The notes beneath the pieces are model-generated. The model was not told the DNA's origin and ran no database searches. It saw nothing but the letters and a program-made list of their open reading frames with translations. A stretch of DNA of 64,000 bases. Origin: Paenilisteria rustica (lineage in GTDB: Bacteria; Bacillota; Bacilli; Lactobacillales; Listeriaceae). Every line of letters starts with the position of its first letter. Position 1 is the first letter of the stretch. Position numbers and translations under genes: made by a program. Positions 37,087 to 45,779 of the stretch are shown in pieces. Location: assembly GCF_013820765.1 (NCBI RefSeq), contig NZ_JABJVM010000010.1, positions 57,091 to 121,090 on the forward strand, given 5' to 3'.

Positions 37087-37362
37087 ATGGCAGTAACAAT
37101 GCGTTTAGATAAATTTTTAAAAGTATCCCGACTAATCAAGCGGCGTACCGTTGCAAAAGAAGTCGCTGAAAAAGGGCGCATCTCGGTGAACGGCGTTGTC
37201 GCAAAACCGGGTACGAATGTCAAAGTAGAAGACGAACTTGTTATCAAATTCGGACAAAAAACTGTGACAGCACGCATCGATCGTTTAGAAGAAAATGCGC
37301 GCAAAGAAGTCGCGACAGAGATGTACACGATTTTAAAAGAAGAGCGCAAAGACGAAGAATAA
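37087..37362 (+). CDS. rqcP: RqcP (YabO), S4-domain ribosome quality-control factor
   Basis: 91 residues. The S4 RNA-binding motif fills the N-terminal half: MRLDKFLKVSRLIKRRTVAKEVAEKGRISVNGVVAKPGTNVKVEDELVI. The C-terminus is helical and charged. RqcP works with RqcH to add C-terminal Ala tails on stalled 50S-nascent-chain complexes in Bacillus. Its place after the flippase is the conserved one; in L. monocytogenes divIC follows directly, but here 8.3 kb of nitrite-reduction genes intervene. Confidence 0.92.
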   Translation: MAVTMRLDKFLKVSRLIKRRTVAKEVAEKGRISVNGVVAKPGTNVKVEDELVIKFGQKTVTARIDRLEENARKEVATEMYTILKEERKDEE

Positions 37363-37372
37363 ATGAAAATAT

Positions 37373-37409
37373 GAGCTTGAGACGCGCGACTGGTTTCAGG
37401 CTCTTTTTT
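37373..37409 (+). terminator. Terminator after rqcP
   Basis: GAGCTTGAGAC pairs with GTTTCAGGCTC (with G-U pairs), followed by six T. It would separate the housekeeping operon from the nitrite genes. Confidence 0.75.
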
Positions 37410-37431
37410 CACATGTCAAGGAGGAAAATCA

Positions 37432-38133
37432 ATGAAAGCCATCATGTACGTTGCCCATGGAAGCCGCTTGCCAGAAAAAAACCGCGAATTCCGTGCTTTC
37501 GTAGCAAAAATCATTCAAAAAAGACCTGAACCGTGCCAAAAAATCGCTTTTCTAGAAAAAGAAGACGAAACAATGCCACTGGTTGGTGAGGCAATGATTC
37601 AGGAGGGGGCAACCGAGATTACAGTCGTGCCCATGCTCCTATTCCCGGCGATGCACGCCACGAAAGATATTCCGGAACACGTTGTCAGCTTGAAATCCAG
37701 GCACCCAAATGTGACGTTTCGAATTGCAGACACGTTTGGCGCCGAACCTGAAACAATCGCTACAGCAGCAGCTCGAATCCGTGATGCTAAACCCGAATCA
37801 GGCGCAACCATCCTAGTCATCGCTCATGGAAGTGCATCCTATGACGAGCCGAGAATTCAAATGCAAGGCGTCATCACAGAACTAAGCACTCAACTAGGTC
37901 GCAAAGTAGCGCTAGGCATGCTCCACGGCGAACCAAACTACAAACAAGTCGCCGCGAAGTTAACCGGAAACGTCTACTGGATGCCCTATTTCCTTTTCAC
38001 TGGTCAGCTTGTCGACAAAATCCGCGCAGGAATCAATGAAATCAGCCCGAATTGGCGCGAAACCAGCTGCCTCGAATTAGATTCCAATCTCGCAACTGGG
38101 GTCTTACGAAAAATCGAGGAGGCTACATCATGA
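37432..38133 (+). CDS. sirB: Sirohydrochlorin ferrochelatase
   Basis: 233 residues, two CbiX/SirB-type chelatase halves. The N-terminal YVAHGSRLPEKNREF carries the metal-site His, and the second half repeats it as VIAHGSASYDEPR. It inserts Fe2+ into sirohydrochlorin to give siroheme, the cofactor of NirB downstream. GGAGG precedes the ATG. Overlaps sirC as ATGA, so the two are co-translated. Confidence 0.9.
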   Translation: MKAIMYVAHGSRLPEKNREFRAFVAKIIQKRPEPCQKIAFLEKEDETMPLVGEAMIQEGATEITVVPMLLFPAMHATKDIPEHVVSLKSRHPNVTFRIADTFGAEPETIATAAARIRDAKPESGATILVIAHGSASYDEPRIQMQGVITELSTQLGRKVALGMLHGEPNYKQVAAKLTGNVYWMPYFLFTGQLVDKIRAGINEISPNWRETSCLELDSNLATGVLRKIEEATS

Positions 38134-38561
38134 GCTACCCAGTTCTCCTGCAATTAACGGATAAAAATGTCACCATCATCGGCGGCGGCAAAATTGCAAC
38201 AAGAAAGGCACGAGGATTACTTACAACTGGCGCGAACATCACAGTTGTCGCACCAACATTCACAGAAGAACTACACCAAATGTCCGTCCACCGAATCCAA
38301 GCAAACTACCAAGCGCAACATCTAAGTAAAGCTTTCCTCATTTTCTGTTGTACAAACGATTCCCAGGTAAACGCTCAAATCATCCAAGACGCCTCCCCAC
38401 AACAACTAATCAACGACTGCACCGACAAATCAAGGTCCGATTTTTTCAATATGGCGACGCTACAACAAGAAGACCACCTCATTGCGATTTCGACAAACGG
38501 AAACAATCCAACACGAGCAAAAGAAATCCTTCAAAAAATACGACAGAGCGCTGACAACTAA
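38130..38561 (+). CDS. sirC: Precorrin-2 dehydrogenase (short form)
   Basis: 143 residues. The NAD-binding Rossmann region is clear: PVLLQLTDKNVTIIGGGKIATRKARGLLTTGANITVVAP, then CTNDSQVNAQI and NMATLQQEDHLIAISTNG. SirC and Met8p are about 200 residues; the C-terminal helical dimerisation part is absent here, so this is a minimal form. It oxidises precorrin-2 to sirohydrochlorin. GAGGAGG precedes the ATG, which overlaps the sirB stop. Confidence 0.87.
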   Translation: MSYPVLLQLTDKNVTIIGGGKIATRKARGLLTTGANITVVAPTFTEELHQMSVHRIQANYQAQHLSKAFLIFCCTNDSQVNAQIIQDASPQQLINDCTDKSRSDFFNMATLQQEDHLIAISTNGNNPTRAKEILQKIRQSADN

Positions 38562-38570
38562 GCGCTTTTT
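38547..38570 (+). terminator. Terminator overlapping the sirC stop
   Basis: AGCGCT (38547-38552) pairs with AGCGCT (38561-38566), followed by TTTTT. A short stem, so termination may be partial. Confidence 0.6.
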
Positions 38571-38608
38571 CAGTGTTTTCCCCCATACCCCAAACGCACC
38601 TAACCCTG

Positions 38609-38656
38609 TATAATTGAGTTATCTAATTTTACAATTAATTGTTCATATATTCACAA
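38609..38656 (+). promoter_or_regulatory. nir promoter with Rex/Fnr-like operator
   Basis: TATAAT at 38609-38614 lacks a -35, as expected for an activator-dependent promoter. Downstream, TTGTTCATATATTCACAA (38639-38656) matches the Rex operator TTGTGAA-N4-TTCACAA with two mismatches in one half. It also resembles Fnr/Crp sites. It adjoins a perfect ACAATTAATTGT palindrome. A NreC site would be expected upstream of -35 but could not be identified. Confidence 0.55.
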
Positions 38657-38675
38657 TTAACGGGAGGGAAAACAC

Positions 38676-41075
38676 ATGCCAAAACAAAAACTGCTCATGA
38701 TCGGCAACGGGATGGCTGGCGTACGCACAATCGAAGAAATACTAGAGCGCGATCCAGAAAAATACGACATCACAATCATCGGCGACGAACCGCATCCAAA
38801 CTACAATCGCATCATGCTGTCAAATATTCTACAAAATAAAATGACATCATCTGAAATTATCCTAAACGACGAAACATGGTACGAAGCCAACAACATCACG
38901 CTACATACAGATGAACAAGCCCTATTAATCGACAGGCAAACCAACACCGTTACGACAACAAAGCGTAATATCACATACGATCGTCTCATTTTAGCGACAG
39001 GGTCAAGAGCTTTCATCCTGCCAATTCCAGGCGCAGATCTTGAAGGTGTACTCGGATTCCGCACAATCGCGGATACAGAAAAAATGATCGAAATCTCAAA
39101 AAAATACGAACGAGCTACCGTCATTGGCGGTGGTCTACTTGGCTTGGAAGCGGCACGCGGACTCCTCGATCAAGGCATGGATGTTACCGTTATCCACCTG
39201 GCAGATTGGCTGATGGAAACCCAGCTCGACGCCAAAGCAGGCGAACTTTTAAAAGCAGATCTTGAAGCGCAAGGTATGAAATTCCTCATGCAAAAAGCTA
39301 CCTCCAAAATTCTAGGGAAATCACGCGTGACCGGACTTGCATTTAAGGATGGCACACAAATCGAAACCGACCTTGTTGTCATGGCAATCGGAATCAAGCC
39401 TGAAATTGAGTTAGCGCAACATGCGAACCTTCCAACAGGACGCGGTATCGTAGTCGATGATTTCATGACAACCGCTGACCCGGCCATTTTTGCCGTTGGA
39501 GAATGTGCCGAACATAATGGCATCGCATACGGTCTGGTGGCGCCACTTTACGAACAAGGCAAGGTTCTCGCAGACTATCTATGCGACATCGAAACGAAAG
39601 GATACCGCGGCAGCAAGATGTTCACCCAACTCAAAGTCTCTGGTTGCGATCTTTTCTCAGCAGGCAACATCAAAGAAAACGCCGAAATCAAAGGTGTCAC
39701 GATTTTTAACAGTATCGAAAACAAATATAAAAAAATCTTCATGCGCGATGGAAAACTAGTCGGCGTCGTACTTTACGGCGACACAACAGAAGGTAACCGT
39801 CTCTACAACCTACTCAAAAAAGAAGAAGAACTCACTGACTTCACACTTGTTTCGCTGCTCCACAAATCAGGCGAATCCGAAAGTGCGAGCGTTGCTGAAA
39901 TGCCTGATGACGAATCTGTATGTGGTTGTAACGGGGTCTCAAAAGGCGATATTAGGCGCGCTATCACGGACAAAAATCTCACAACAATCGGCGAAGTTAC
40001 GGCGCATACGAAAGCCGGCGGATCTTGTGGGAAATGTAAACCAATCATCGGCGACATCCTAGAACATACACTTGGCGACGATTTCGTGAGTGCAGCACCA
40101 GCAGGGATTTGTGGATGTACCGACTATACACGCGATCAACTTATCATCCAAATCCGTTCCAAACAACTCCAAACAGCAAAAGAAGTCCGTCACGTCCTAG
40201 CGTTCCGTAACCCAGAAGGCTGCTCGAAATGCCGCCCAGCGCTCAATTACTACCTCAACATGATCTGGCCGCAAACGCACGCAGACGAACCAGAAAGCCG
40301 CTACGTCAACGAACGACTACACGCCAACATCCAAAACGATGGCACCTATTCCGTCATTCCGCGGATGTACGCAGGCCAGACGGATCCACAACAACTCATC
40401 AAAATCGCCAAAGTCGCCGAAAAATACGACGTTCCTTTACTAAAATTAACCGGCGGACAACGCATCGGCTTATACGGCGTCAAAAAAGAAGACCTACCGA
40501 AAATCTGGGAAGAACTCGACATGCGCTCCGGTTTTGCGTACGGAAAAACATTGCGTACCGTCAAATCATGCGTCGGCTCGAAATTCTGCCGTTTTGGCAC
40601 CCAAGATGCACTCGCACTTGGCGAAGCTTTAGAACGTCAATTTGAGTTCGTCGATACACCACATAAATTCAAAATGGGCGTCTCTGGTTGTCCAAGAAGC
40701 TGCGTCGAATCTGGTATCAAAGACTACGGTATTATCTGCGTCGAGAACGGCTACCAAATATACATTGGCGGAAACGGCGGCACAGAGGTCAAAGAAGCCC
40801 AGCTCCTAACCACTGTTGCGACAGAGCAAGAAGTACTCGACATTTGCAGCGCCTTCGTCCAATATTACCGCGAAACCGGCGTCTACATGGAACGAACCGC
40901 GCCGTGGCTTGAACGAATGGGTATGGAACACGTCCGCGATATCATTCTAGATTCGGTCGAACAAGCGAAACTAAAAGCCGCGTTAGATGAGGCACTCGCA
41001 GGACGTGACGATCCATGGAAACAAGTTTTGCAAGACGAAGAAAAACAAAAACTATACCACGTAGAAAGAGTGTGA
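38676..41075 (+). CDS. nirB: Assimilatory/respiratory NADH-nitrite reductase large subunit
   Basis: 799 residues. Order of domains: FAD/NAD-binding reductase (LMIGNGMAGVRTIEEIL, VIGGGLLGLEAARGL, ~1-400), BFD-like [2Fe-2S] regions with Cys in CGCNGVSKGDIRRAI and CGKCKPII plus a second CGCTDYTRDQL..CSKCRPALNYY, then the siroheme/[4Fe-4S] sulfite/nitrite reductase part with Cys in CVGSKFCRFG and CPRSC. It reduces nitrite to ammonia with NADH in the cytoplasm, together with NirD. Strong GGGAGGG site. Confidence 0.95.
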   Translation: MPKQKLLMIGNGMAGVRTIEEILERDPEKYDITIIGDEPHPNYNRIMLSNILQNKMTSSEIILNDETWYEANNITLHTDEQALLIDRQTNTVTTTKRNITYDRLILATGSRAFILPIPGADLEGVLGFRTIADTEKMIEISKKYERATVIGGGLLGLEAARGLLDQGMDVTVIHLADWLMETQLDAKAGELLKADLEAQGMKFLMQKATSKILGKSRVTGLAFKDGTQIETDLVVMAIGIKPEIELAQHANLPTGRGIVVDDFMTTADPAIFAVGECAEHNGIAYGLVAPLYEQGKVLADYLCDIETKGYRGSKMFTQLKVSGCDLFSAGNIKENAEIKGVTIFNSIENKYKKIFMRDGKLVGVVLYGDTTEGNRLYNLLKKEEELTDFTLVSLLHKSGESESASVAEMPDDESVCGCNGVSKGDIRRAITDKNLTTIGEVTAHTKAGGSCGKCKPIIGDILEHTLGDDFVSAAPAGICGCTDYTRDQLIIQIRSKQLQTAKEVRHVLAFRNPEGCSKCRPALNYYLNMIWPQTHADEPESRYVNERLHANIQNDGTYSVIPRMYAGQTDPQQLIKIAKVAEKYDVPLLKLTGGQRIGLYGVKKEDLPKIWEELDMRSGFAYGKTLRTVKSCVGSKFCRFGTQDALALGEALERQFEFVDTPHKFKMGVSGCPRSCVESGIKDYGIICVENGYQIYIGGNGGTEVKEAQLLTTVATEQEVLDICSAFVQYYRETGVYMERTAPWLERMGMEHVRDIILDSVEQAKLKAALDEALAGRDDPWKQVLQDEEKQKLYHVERV

Positions 41076-41080
41076 CCGCG

Positions 41081-41392
41081 ATGGATAAAAAATATGTAGC
41101 AGACTTAGAAAATTTGACGCCGCTCATTGGTCGTGAGGTCTTGATGGATGGCGCCCAAATCGCGTTATTCCGACTATCAGACGACAACGTGAAGGCTATC
41201 GAAAACCGCTGTCCACACAAAAATGGCCCGCTAGCAGAAGGCACCGTATCTGGAACCGATGTTTTCTGTCCACTTCATGATTATAAAATATCGCTAGAAA
41301 CAGGACAGGTTGCGGCACCTGATGAAGGTTGCGTCAAGACTTACGAAACCAGCGTCGAAAACGGTAAAATCTATTTGGTAACGAATCCATGA
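41081..41392 (+). CDS. nirD: Nitrite reductase small subunit (Rieske-type)
   Basis: 103 residues. Rieske [2Fe-2S] ligands are complete: CPHKNG (C44, H46) and CPLHDY (C63, H66). The NirD family sits on NirB and assists electron transfer. ATG 41081 gives the normal length; the frame upstream overlaps nirB without support. Five bases after nirB. It overlaps cobA by four bases (ATGA). Confidence 0.92.
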   Translation: MDKKYVADLENLTPLIGREVLMDGAQIALFRLSDDNVKAIENRCPHKNGPLAEGTVSGTDVFCPLHDYKISLETGQVAAPDEGCVKTYETSVENGKIYLVTNP

Positions 41393-42411
41393 CAAACGTC
41401 TACCTCGTCGGCGCAGGCCCAGGCGATCCAGGACTCCTGACATTAAAAGGCCGGCGCCATCTAGAAACAGCGGACGTCATTATTTATGACCGACTCGTCA
41501 ACCCGATACTGCTTCACTTAGCGAAAAAAGACGCGGAATTCTTATACTGCGGCAAACTACCAAGGCATCACATTATGCGCCAAGATCAAATCAATGCAGC
41601 TATCGTCGCGAACGCCGCACAAGGCAAGAAAGTGGTCCGTCTCAAAGGTGGTGACCCAGCCATTTTTGGGCGTGTTGGTGAAGAAATGAAGGCCATATCA
41701 GATGCAGGCTTCACCTATCAAGTCATTCCGGGCATCACGTCCAGTTCCGCCGCCGCGATCTATGCGGGGATTCCCCTAACACATCGCGACCACAACGGAC
41801 ACGTGACTTTTGCGACTGGTCATCAGAAAAACAACGCGCTCACGGAAATCGATATGACAACTCTTGCGCGAGGAGGCACGCTCGCATTTTACATGGGAAT
41901 CGAAAACCTGCCGCGTATTTGCGGAAAAATCACCAAGCAACCAGAGCTCACGGAACTTCCTATAGCCATCATCGAATGGGGTACGCTCGGCCGCCAACAA
42001 GTGCTCACAGGAACCATTGCGACCATTGAATCTGAATTAGCGCAAACAACAATAGCGAATCCTGCCATGATCCTCATTGGAAATGTTGTCAAAGAACGCA
42101 GCGCTATTTCTTGGTTTGAACAAACACCACTATTTGGCAAACGTTATTTATTAGCAACAGGTAAAGCCCCGCTATTCGACCAAATCTGCGACTACACAGA
42201 ACAGGGCGCACACGTTTACGCGCTCCTAATCGGCGACGCGCGATTCGACGACATCACCACACGCGTCTTATCCGAACAACAATGGGATGGCGTCATTTTG
42301 CACGACGGAATATCAGCACGAATTTTTCAAGAAGAATTAGCTCGATTAGGCATAAATGAAACCTTTCACATATTCCAAAACGAACCGCCACATGTTATTC
42401 TAGAAGGGTAG
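41389..42411 (+). CDS. cobA: Uroporphyrinogen-III C-methyltransferase with C-terminal extension
   Basis: 340 residues. The first ~240 are a complete SUMT: YLVGAGPGDPGLLTLKGRRHLETADVIIYDRLV, VRLKGGDPAIFGR, PGITSSSAAAIYAGIPLTHR and WGTLGRQQVLTGTI. It makes precorrin-2 from uroporphyrinogen III with SAM. The last ~95 residues (FGKRYLLATGKAPLFDQICDYTEQGAH..) look like part of a uroporphyrinogen-III synthase (HemD) domain, too short to be active. Siroheme pathway: CobA, SirC, SirB, all encoded here. Confidence 0.9.
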   Translation: MTNVYLVGAGPGDPGLLTLKGRRHLETADVIIYDRLVNPILLHLAKKDAEFLYCGKLPRHHIMRQDQINAAIVANAAQGKKVVRLKGGDPAIFGRVGEEMKAISDAGFTYQVIPGITSSSAAAIYAGIPLTHRDHNGHVTFATGHQKNNALTEIDMTTLARGGTLAFYMGIENLPRICGKITKQPELTELPIAIIEWGTLGRQQVLTGTIATIESELAQTTIANPAMILIGNVVKERSAISWFEQTPLFGKRYLLATGKAPLFDQICDYTEQGAHVYALLIGDARFDDITTRVLSEQQWDGVILHDGISARIFQEELARLGINETFHIFQNEPPHVILEG

Positions 42412-42432
42412 TTAAGGAGGAATGACATACCA

Positions 42433-42876
42433 ATGAAAGAACAAGATATAGCAAGCGAACTAATCGATATTAGGCTCCAATTCGGGTTGGATTTTGTCGG
42501 TATTGCCACGGCGATTGCAGCAGATGGACAAAAAGAAATACGCTGGAAATACGTCGCTGGCAACCGCAATAACCGCTATCAAAAAATTGTTCTCCAAGTG
42601 GGTAAAGGCATCGCAGGAAGCGTTTGGCGAACGGCGAGGCCAATGATTTCTGGAAATCTAAATCAGGATAGAGATGCACCACTTCAAGAATACCCCATTG
42701 CACTCACCGAGAATTTAGCGAGCATTATCGCGGTTCCAATCATGTCAGGTGGCGCGGTTATCGGAGTCATGCTAGGAGGCTACCGCAAAGTCACGCAAAT
42801 AAAAGATGCAATGGCAACTGATTTTCAAATGATAGCGGACAAGATGCAACAAAGCTTACTAGCCGTAAAGGAATGA
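42433..42876 (+). CDS. nreA: NreA, GAF-domain nitrate receptor
   Basis: 147 residues forming one GAF domain (DFVGIATAIAADGQKEIRWKYVAGNRNNRYQKIVLQVGKGIAGSVWRTARPMI..LASIIAVPIMSGGAVIGVMLGG). In Staphylococcus carnosus NreA binds nitrate and relieves its inhibition of NreB. The immediate nreB and nreC neighbours make the assignment firm. AAGGAGG is upstream. Confidence 0.9.
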   Translation: MKEQDIASELIDIRLQFGLDFVGIATAIAADGQKEIRWKYVAGNRNNRYQKIVLQVGKGIAGSVWRTARPMISGNLNQDRDAPLQEYPIALTENLASIIAVPIMSGGAVIGVMLGGYRKVTQIKDAMATDFQMIADKMQQSLLAVKE

Positions 42877-42882
42877 TGCAAA

Positions 42883-43917
42883 ATGGAAATAACATCCGAA
42901 CTATTTATGAAAGCCTACGAGCAGATGAGCGACGCTGTTTTTTTGTTGCGAGATAAGAGTGAAATCATCGCGTCGAATCCAGCAGCAAACCAGCTACTTG
43001 ATCGTTACGAAGTGAATTTAGACGATTTCTGCACGTATTGCAACGGTTACACGTCGATTTTCGAAGAGCGAACATGTCTGGGCTGCTCCTTACGAAAACG
43101 AATCGACAACGAAGCCTTCCAAATTTTCTTAAACGTCAAAAACGGCGAAAATATTCCGTTCAGCGCGAGCTACACGCTCATCGATGAATCAGCTGGAATC
43201 AGCATACTGCTTTTGCGAAATCTAACGCAGCAACAACAAACCGAACAACTCCTGAAGCAAAAAACAATGACTGAATACGTCATCAATGCGCAAGAAAACG
43301 AACGGAAACGCCTGTCCCGCGAGCTTCACGATGGCTTGGCGCAAGGCCTTTTCAGCACTCTAATCGAACTTCGCAAAATCAAATACATGACTAAAAAAGA
43401 AGATTACGAATCAAGCATTGCCGAAATGGACTCGATGCTCGCGACAACGCTTGAGGACATTCGCAATATGGCTGTAGAATTACGCCCATCCTCGCTTGAT
43501 GATCTCGGCATTTTTGCTGCTCTAAAAGCCTATTTTAAACGTTATGAGCAACTTTTGGGTGTTCATGTCATCTTCGTTTCCGAACTATATGGCACGCGAT
43601 TCCCAGCAAGCGTCGAAACCATGCTGTACCGCGTGACCCAAGAAGCGCTTACCAATGCAGCCAAATACGCCGATGTAGATGAAATCGAAGTCTATCTTTT
43701 CAAAACGAAGCAAACGATCGTACTCGAAATTAACGACCAAGGCATCGGCTTTTCACCAGATCATTTCACCGCAGAAGGAAGCGGTTTAGGCTTGCTAAAC
43801 ATGAAAGAACGCGTGGAACTTTTGCACGGGGAATTCGAGCTTCGTTCAGAGCCCAATCAAGGGACAAAGGTGCTTGTCAGAATACCAATCGAGCCAAAAG
43901 GAGGCAGAACAACATGA
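42883..43917 (+). CDS. nreB: NreB, oxygen-sensing histidine kinase
   Basis: 344 residues. The N-terminal PAS domain carries four cysteines (C50, C53, C65, C68: FCTYC..TCLGC) in the pattern that holds the O2-labile [4Fe-4S] cluster of staphylococcal NreB. HisKA_3 has the phosphorylated His in SRELHDGLAQG (H149). The HATPase region shows NAAKYADVDEI, NDQGIGF and GSGLGLLNM. No membrane segment, so it is cytosolic. With oxygen absent, it phosphorylates NreC. Overlaps nreC by four bases. Confidence 0.93.
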   Translation: MEITSELFMKAYEQMSDAVFLLRDKSEIIASNPAANQLLDRYEVNLDDFCTYCNGYTSIFEERTCLGCSLRKRIDNEAFQIFLNVKNGENIPFSASYTLIDESAGISILLLRNLTQQQQTEQLLKQKTMTEYVINAQENERKRLSRELHDGLAQGLFSTLIELRKIKYMTKKEDYESSIAEMDSMLATTLEDIRNMAVELRPSSLDDLGIFAALKAYFKRYEQLLGVHVIFVSELYGTRFPASVETMLYRVTQEALTNAAKYADVDEIEVYLFKTKQTIVLEINDQGIGFSPDHFTAEGSGLGLLNMKERVELLHGEFELRSEPNQGTKVLVRIPIEPKGGRTT

Positions 43918-44564
43918 TCAAAGTACTCGTTGTAGACGACCATGCCGTAGTCAGAAGCGGCCTGTCTTTCGTCATCAACTCCCAAGAAGACATGACCGTA
44001 GTAGCAGACGCCGCAGACGGTTTGGAGGCCTATCTCGAAACCGAGCGACACACGCCAGATGTTGTGTTGATGGATCTGAGCATGCCACCTGGCGAAAATG
44101 GTCTAGTCACCACAAAAAGAATCAAGGAGAACTTTCCTGCTACCAAAGTCCTTATTTTGACGATGCATGACGACGAAGAATACTTGTTCCGAGCCTTGCA
44201 ACTAGGCGCAGCTGGCTATATCTTGAAAAATGCCAAAGACGACGAATTATTAGATGCAATCCGAGCTTTAGAACAAGGCGAAACATATATCTATCCAAAA
44301 GTAACGACGGCTCTCGTACGCCAATTTTTACAGCAAAATAACGGCGAAAAAGTCAGTGATTCCTATATCCAACTATCCAATCGTGAACAAGAAGTCCTAC
44401 CTTTAATCGCGCTTGGTTACGGCAACAAAGAAATTGCCAATAAATTATGCATCTCTGTGAAAACCGTCGAAACACATAAAGCAAACATCATGAACAAGCT
44501 CGACCTTACTACCCGCGCCGAAATTGTCAAATATGCCATCAAGAAAAACCTCATCGATTTATAA
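43914..44564 (+). CDS. nreC: NreC, NarL-type response regulator
   Basis: 216 residues. Receiver domain with acidic DD at 8-9 and the phosphorylated Asp in VVLMDLSMPP (D54). The LuxR/NarL helix-turn-helix is at the C-terminus (LSNREQEVLPLIALGYGNKEIANKLCISVKTVETHKANIMNKLDL). It activates nitrate and nitrite reductase genes under anoxia. No nar operon lies in this window, so at least nir and possibly distant nar are targets. Confidence 0.93.
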   Translation: MIKVLVVDDHAVVRSGLSFVINSQEDMTVVADAADGLEAYLETERHTPDVVLMDLSMPPGENGLVTTKRIKENFPATKVLILTMHDDEEYLFRALQLGAAGYILKNAKDDELLDAIRALEQGETYIYPKVTTALVRQFLQQNNGEKVSDSYIQLSNREQEVLPLIALGYGNKEIANKLCISVKTVETHKANIMNKLDLTTRAEIVKYAIKKNLIDL

Positions 44565-44649
44565 CGCATGCGGTTTAAACTTCCTTTTTTCTAAAAAAGT
44601 TATTATAATGAATAAATGACATAGTTTTGAAAAAGGGAGTGTAATTCAT

Positions 44650-45369
44650 TTGAAGAAAACAAAAACCAGAAAGTGGAATTGGACGAAAATCATCGCGATA
44701 TTTATCTTTGCATCACTGTTAATATCATTGGTATTTTCGATTTACAATGTAATGACGACACCAGAAACCGGTGTTCCGGCTGGGGAGCCAACACGAAGCG
44801 ATTATTCCTTGATGGTTAGCCAGTGTATTTTAGGATTAGTCGCGATGTTCTTGCCGTCGATTCTTGGACGCCGATTTAAATTTGAAATTCCAGGTAATAT
44901 GTATCTTGTCTTTATTATTTTCTTGTATTGCTCGATTTATCTTGGAGAAGTTCAAAGTTTCTACTACTTAATTCCGAATTGGGATACGATTTTGCACACA
45001 TTTAGTGGCGCTATGCTTGGCGCGCTCGGATTTTCCGTTATATCCTTTCTCAATGAGGATGAACGCACAACGATGAATTTAAGCCCCGCTTTTGTAGCCT
45101 TGTTTGCGGTATGTTTCGCCGTGACTTTAGGTGTTATCTGGGAATTTTACGAGTTCTCATCCGACAAATGGTTAGGCATGAACATGCAAAAAACAATGCT
45201 AGAAGACGGCACGAAACTTGCTGGAACTGCCGCGGTGTCAGATACGATGGAAGACCTGTTCGTCGATTTCCTCGGAGCTTTAGTATTTGCCATCATCGGG
45301 TACGTCAACCTGAAACGCAAAAAAGGTTGGATGGAAAAATTCGAATTCAAAAAAACAGTGAAAAAGTAA
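44650..45369 (+). CDS. Multi-spanning membrane protein (DUF2238-like)
   Basis: 239 residues with about six membrane helices. The conserved core YLIPNWDTILHTFSGAMLGALGFSVI and WEFYEFSSDKWLG..DTMEDLFVDFLGALVFAIIGY resembles the DUF2238/YjdF family, whose function is unknown. Start TTG 44650 is supported by AAAGGGAG. Its own TATAAT (about 44603) lies upstream and a strong terminator downstream. No visible link to nitrite metabolism other than position. Confidence 0.78.
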   Translation: MKKTKTRKWNWTKIIAIFIFASLLISLVFSIYNVMTTPETGVPAGEPTRSDYSLMVSQCILGLVAMFLPSILGRRFKFEIPGNMYLVFIIFLYCSIYLGEVQSFYYLIPNWDTILHTFSGAMLGALGFSVISFLNEDERTTMNLSPAFVALFAVCFAVTLGVIWEFYEFSSDKWLGMNMQKTMLEDGTKLAGTAAVSDTMEDLFVDFLGALVFAIIGYVNLKRKKGWMEKFEFKKTVKK

Positions 45370-45381
45370 TAGCGTAGCGCG

Positions 45382-45416
45382 AGGACTTGTAATAATTATT
45401 ATTGCAAGTCCTTTTT
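45382..45416 (+). terminator. Terminator after the membrane protein gene
   Basis: AGGACTTG pairs with CAAGTCCT around a partly self-complementary AATAATTATT loop, followed by TTTTTC. Confidence 0.88.
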
Positions 45417-45436
45417 CAAACAAAGGAGATGAAACG

Positions 45437-45559
45437 ATGGTGTTTTCAACGGGAGACACGGTGTTTACAGTGATTGCATTCGGGAATCTACTGGCCTTTA
45501 TTGCGGGTATCGCATTGGTAGTTGTGATGCTTTTTAAGAAGAATAAAAAGGTGGACTAG
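45437..45559 (+). CDS. 40-residue membrane peptide
   Basis: Reads MVFSTGDTVFTVIAFGNLLA, then FIAGIALVVVMLFKKNKKVD and stop. AAAGGAGATGAAACG ahead of the ATG is an excellent ribosome-binding site. One membrane helix with a lysine-rich cytosolic end, consistent with positive-inside topology. It follows a terminator, so it may depend on read-through. Its composition matches small regulatory or assembly subunits of membrane complexes. No family recognised. Confidence 0.7.
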   Translation: MVFSTGDTVFTVIAFGNLLAFIAGIALVVVMLFKKNKKVD

Positions 45560-45779
45560 GGACAAATATCCAGACCATAAAGCATAAAAAAATAAATTAT
45601 GCAACTAAATAGAACAAATGTGCTTAAAAAAGATCGTCAAAATAACGGATACCAATGGACAAAAGCCTGAAATATTGTTATTATTTTAAACAAGAACCAA
45701 TTTTTTTCAAGACGCATCACAGCTAGTCTTTAAATTGGGGCTAGTGGCTAATTAATACTGAAGAAATGGGGGATGATGT

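Noticed and set aside
39490..40645. Several 70-138-residue frames within nirB in other frames
   Set aside because: Shadows caused by strong C/A codon bias; no start signals.
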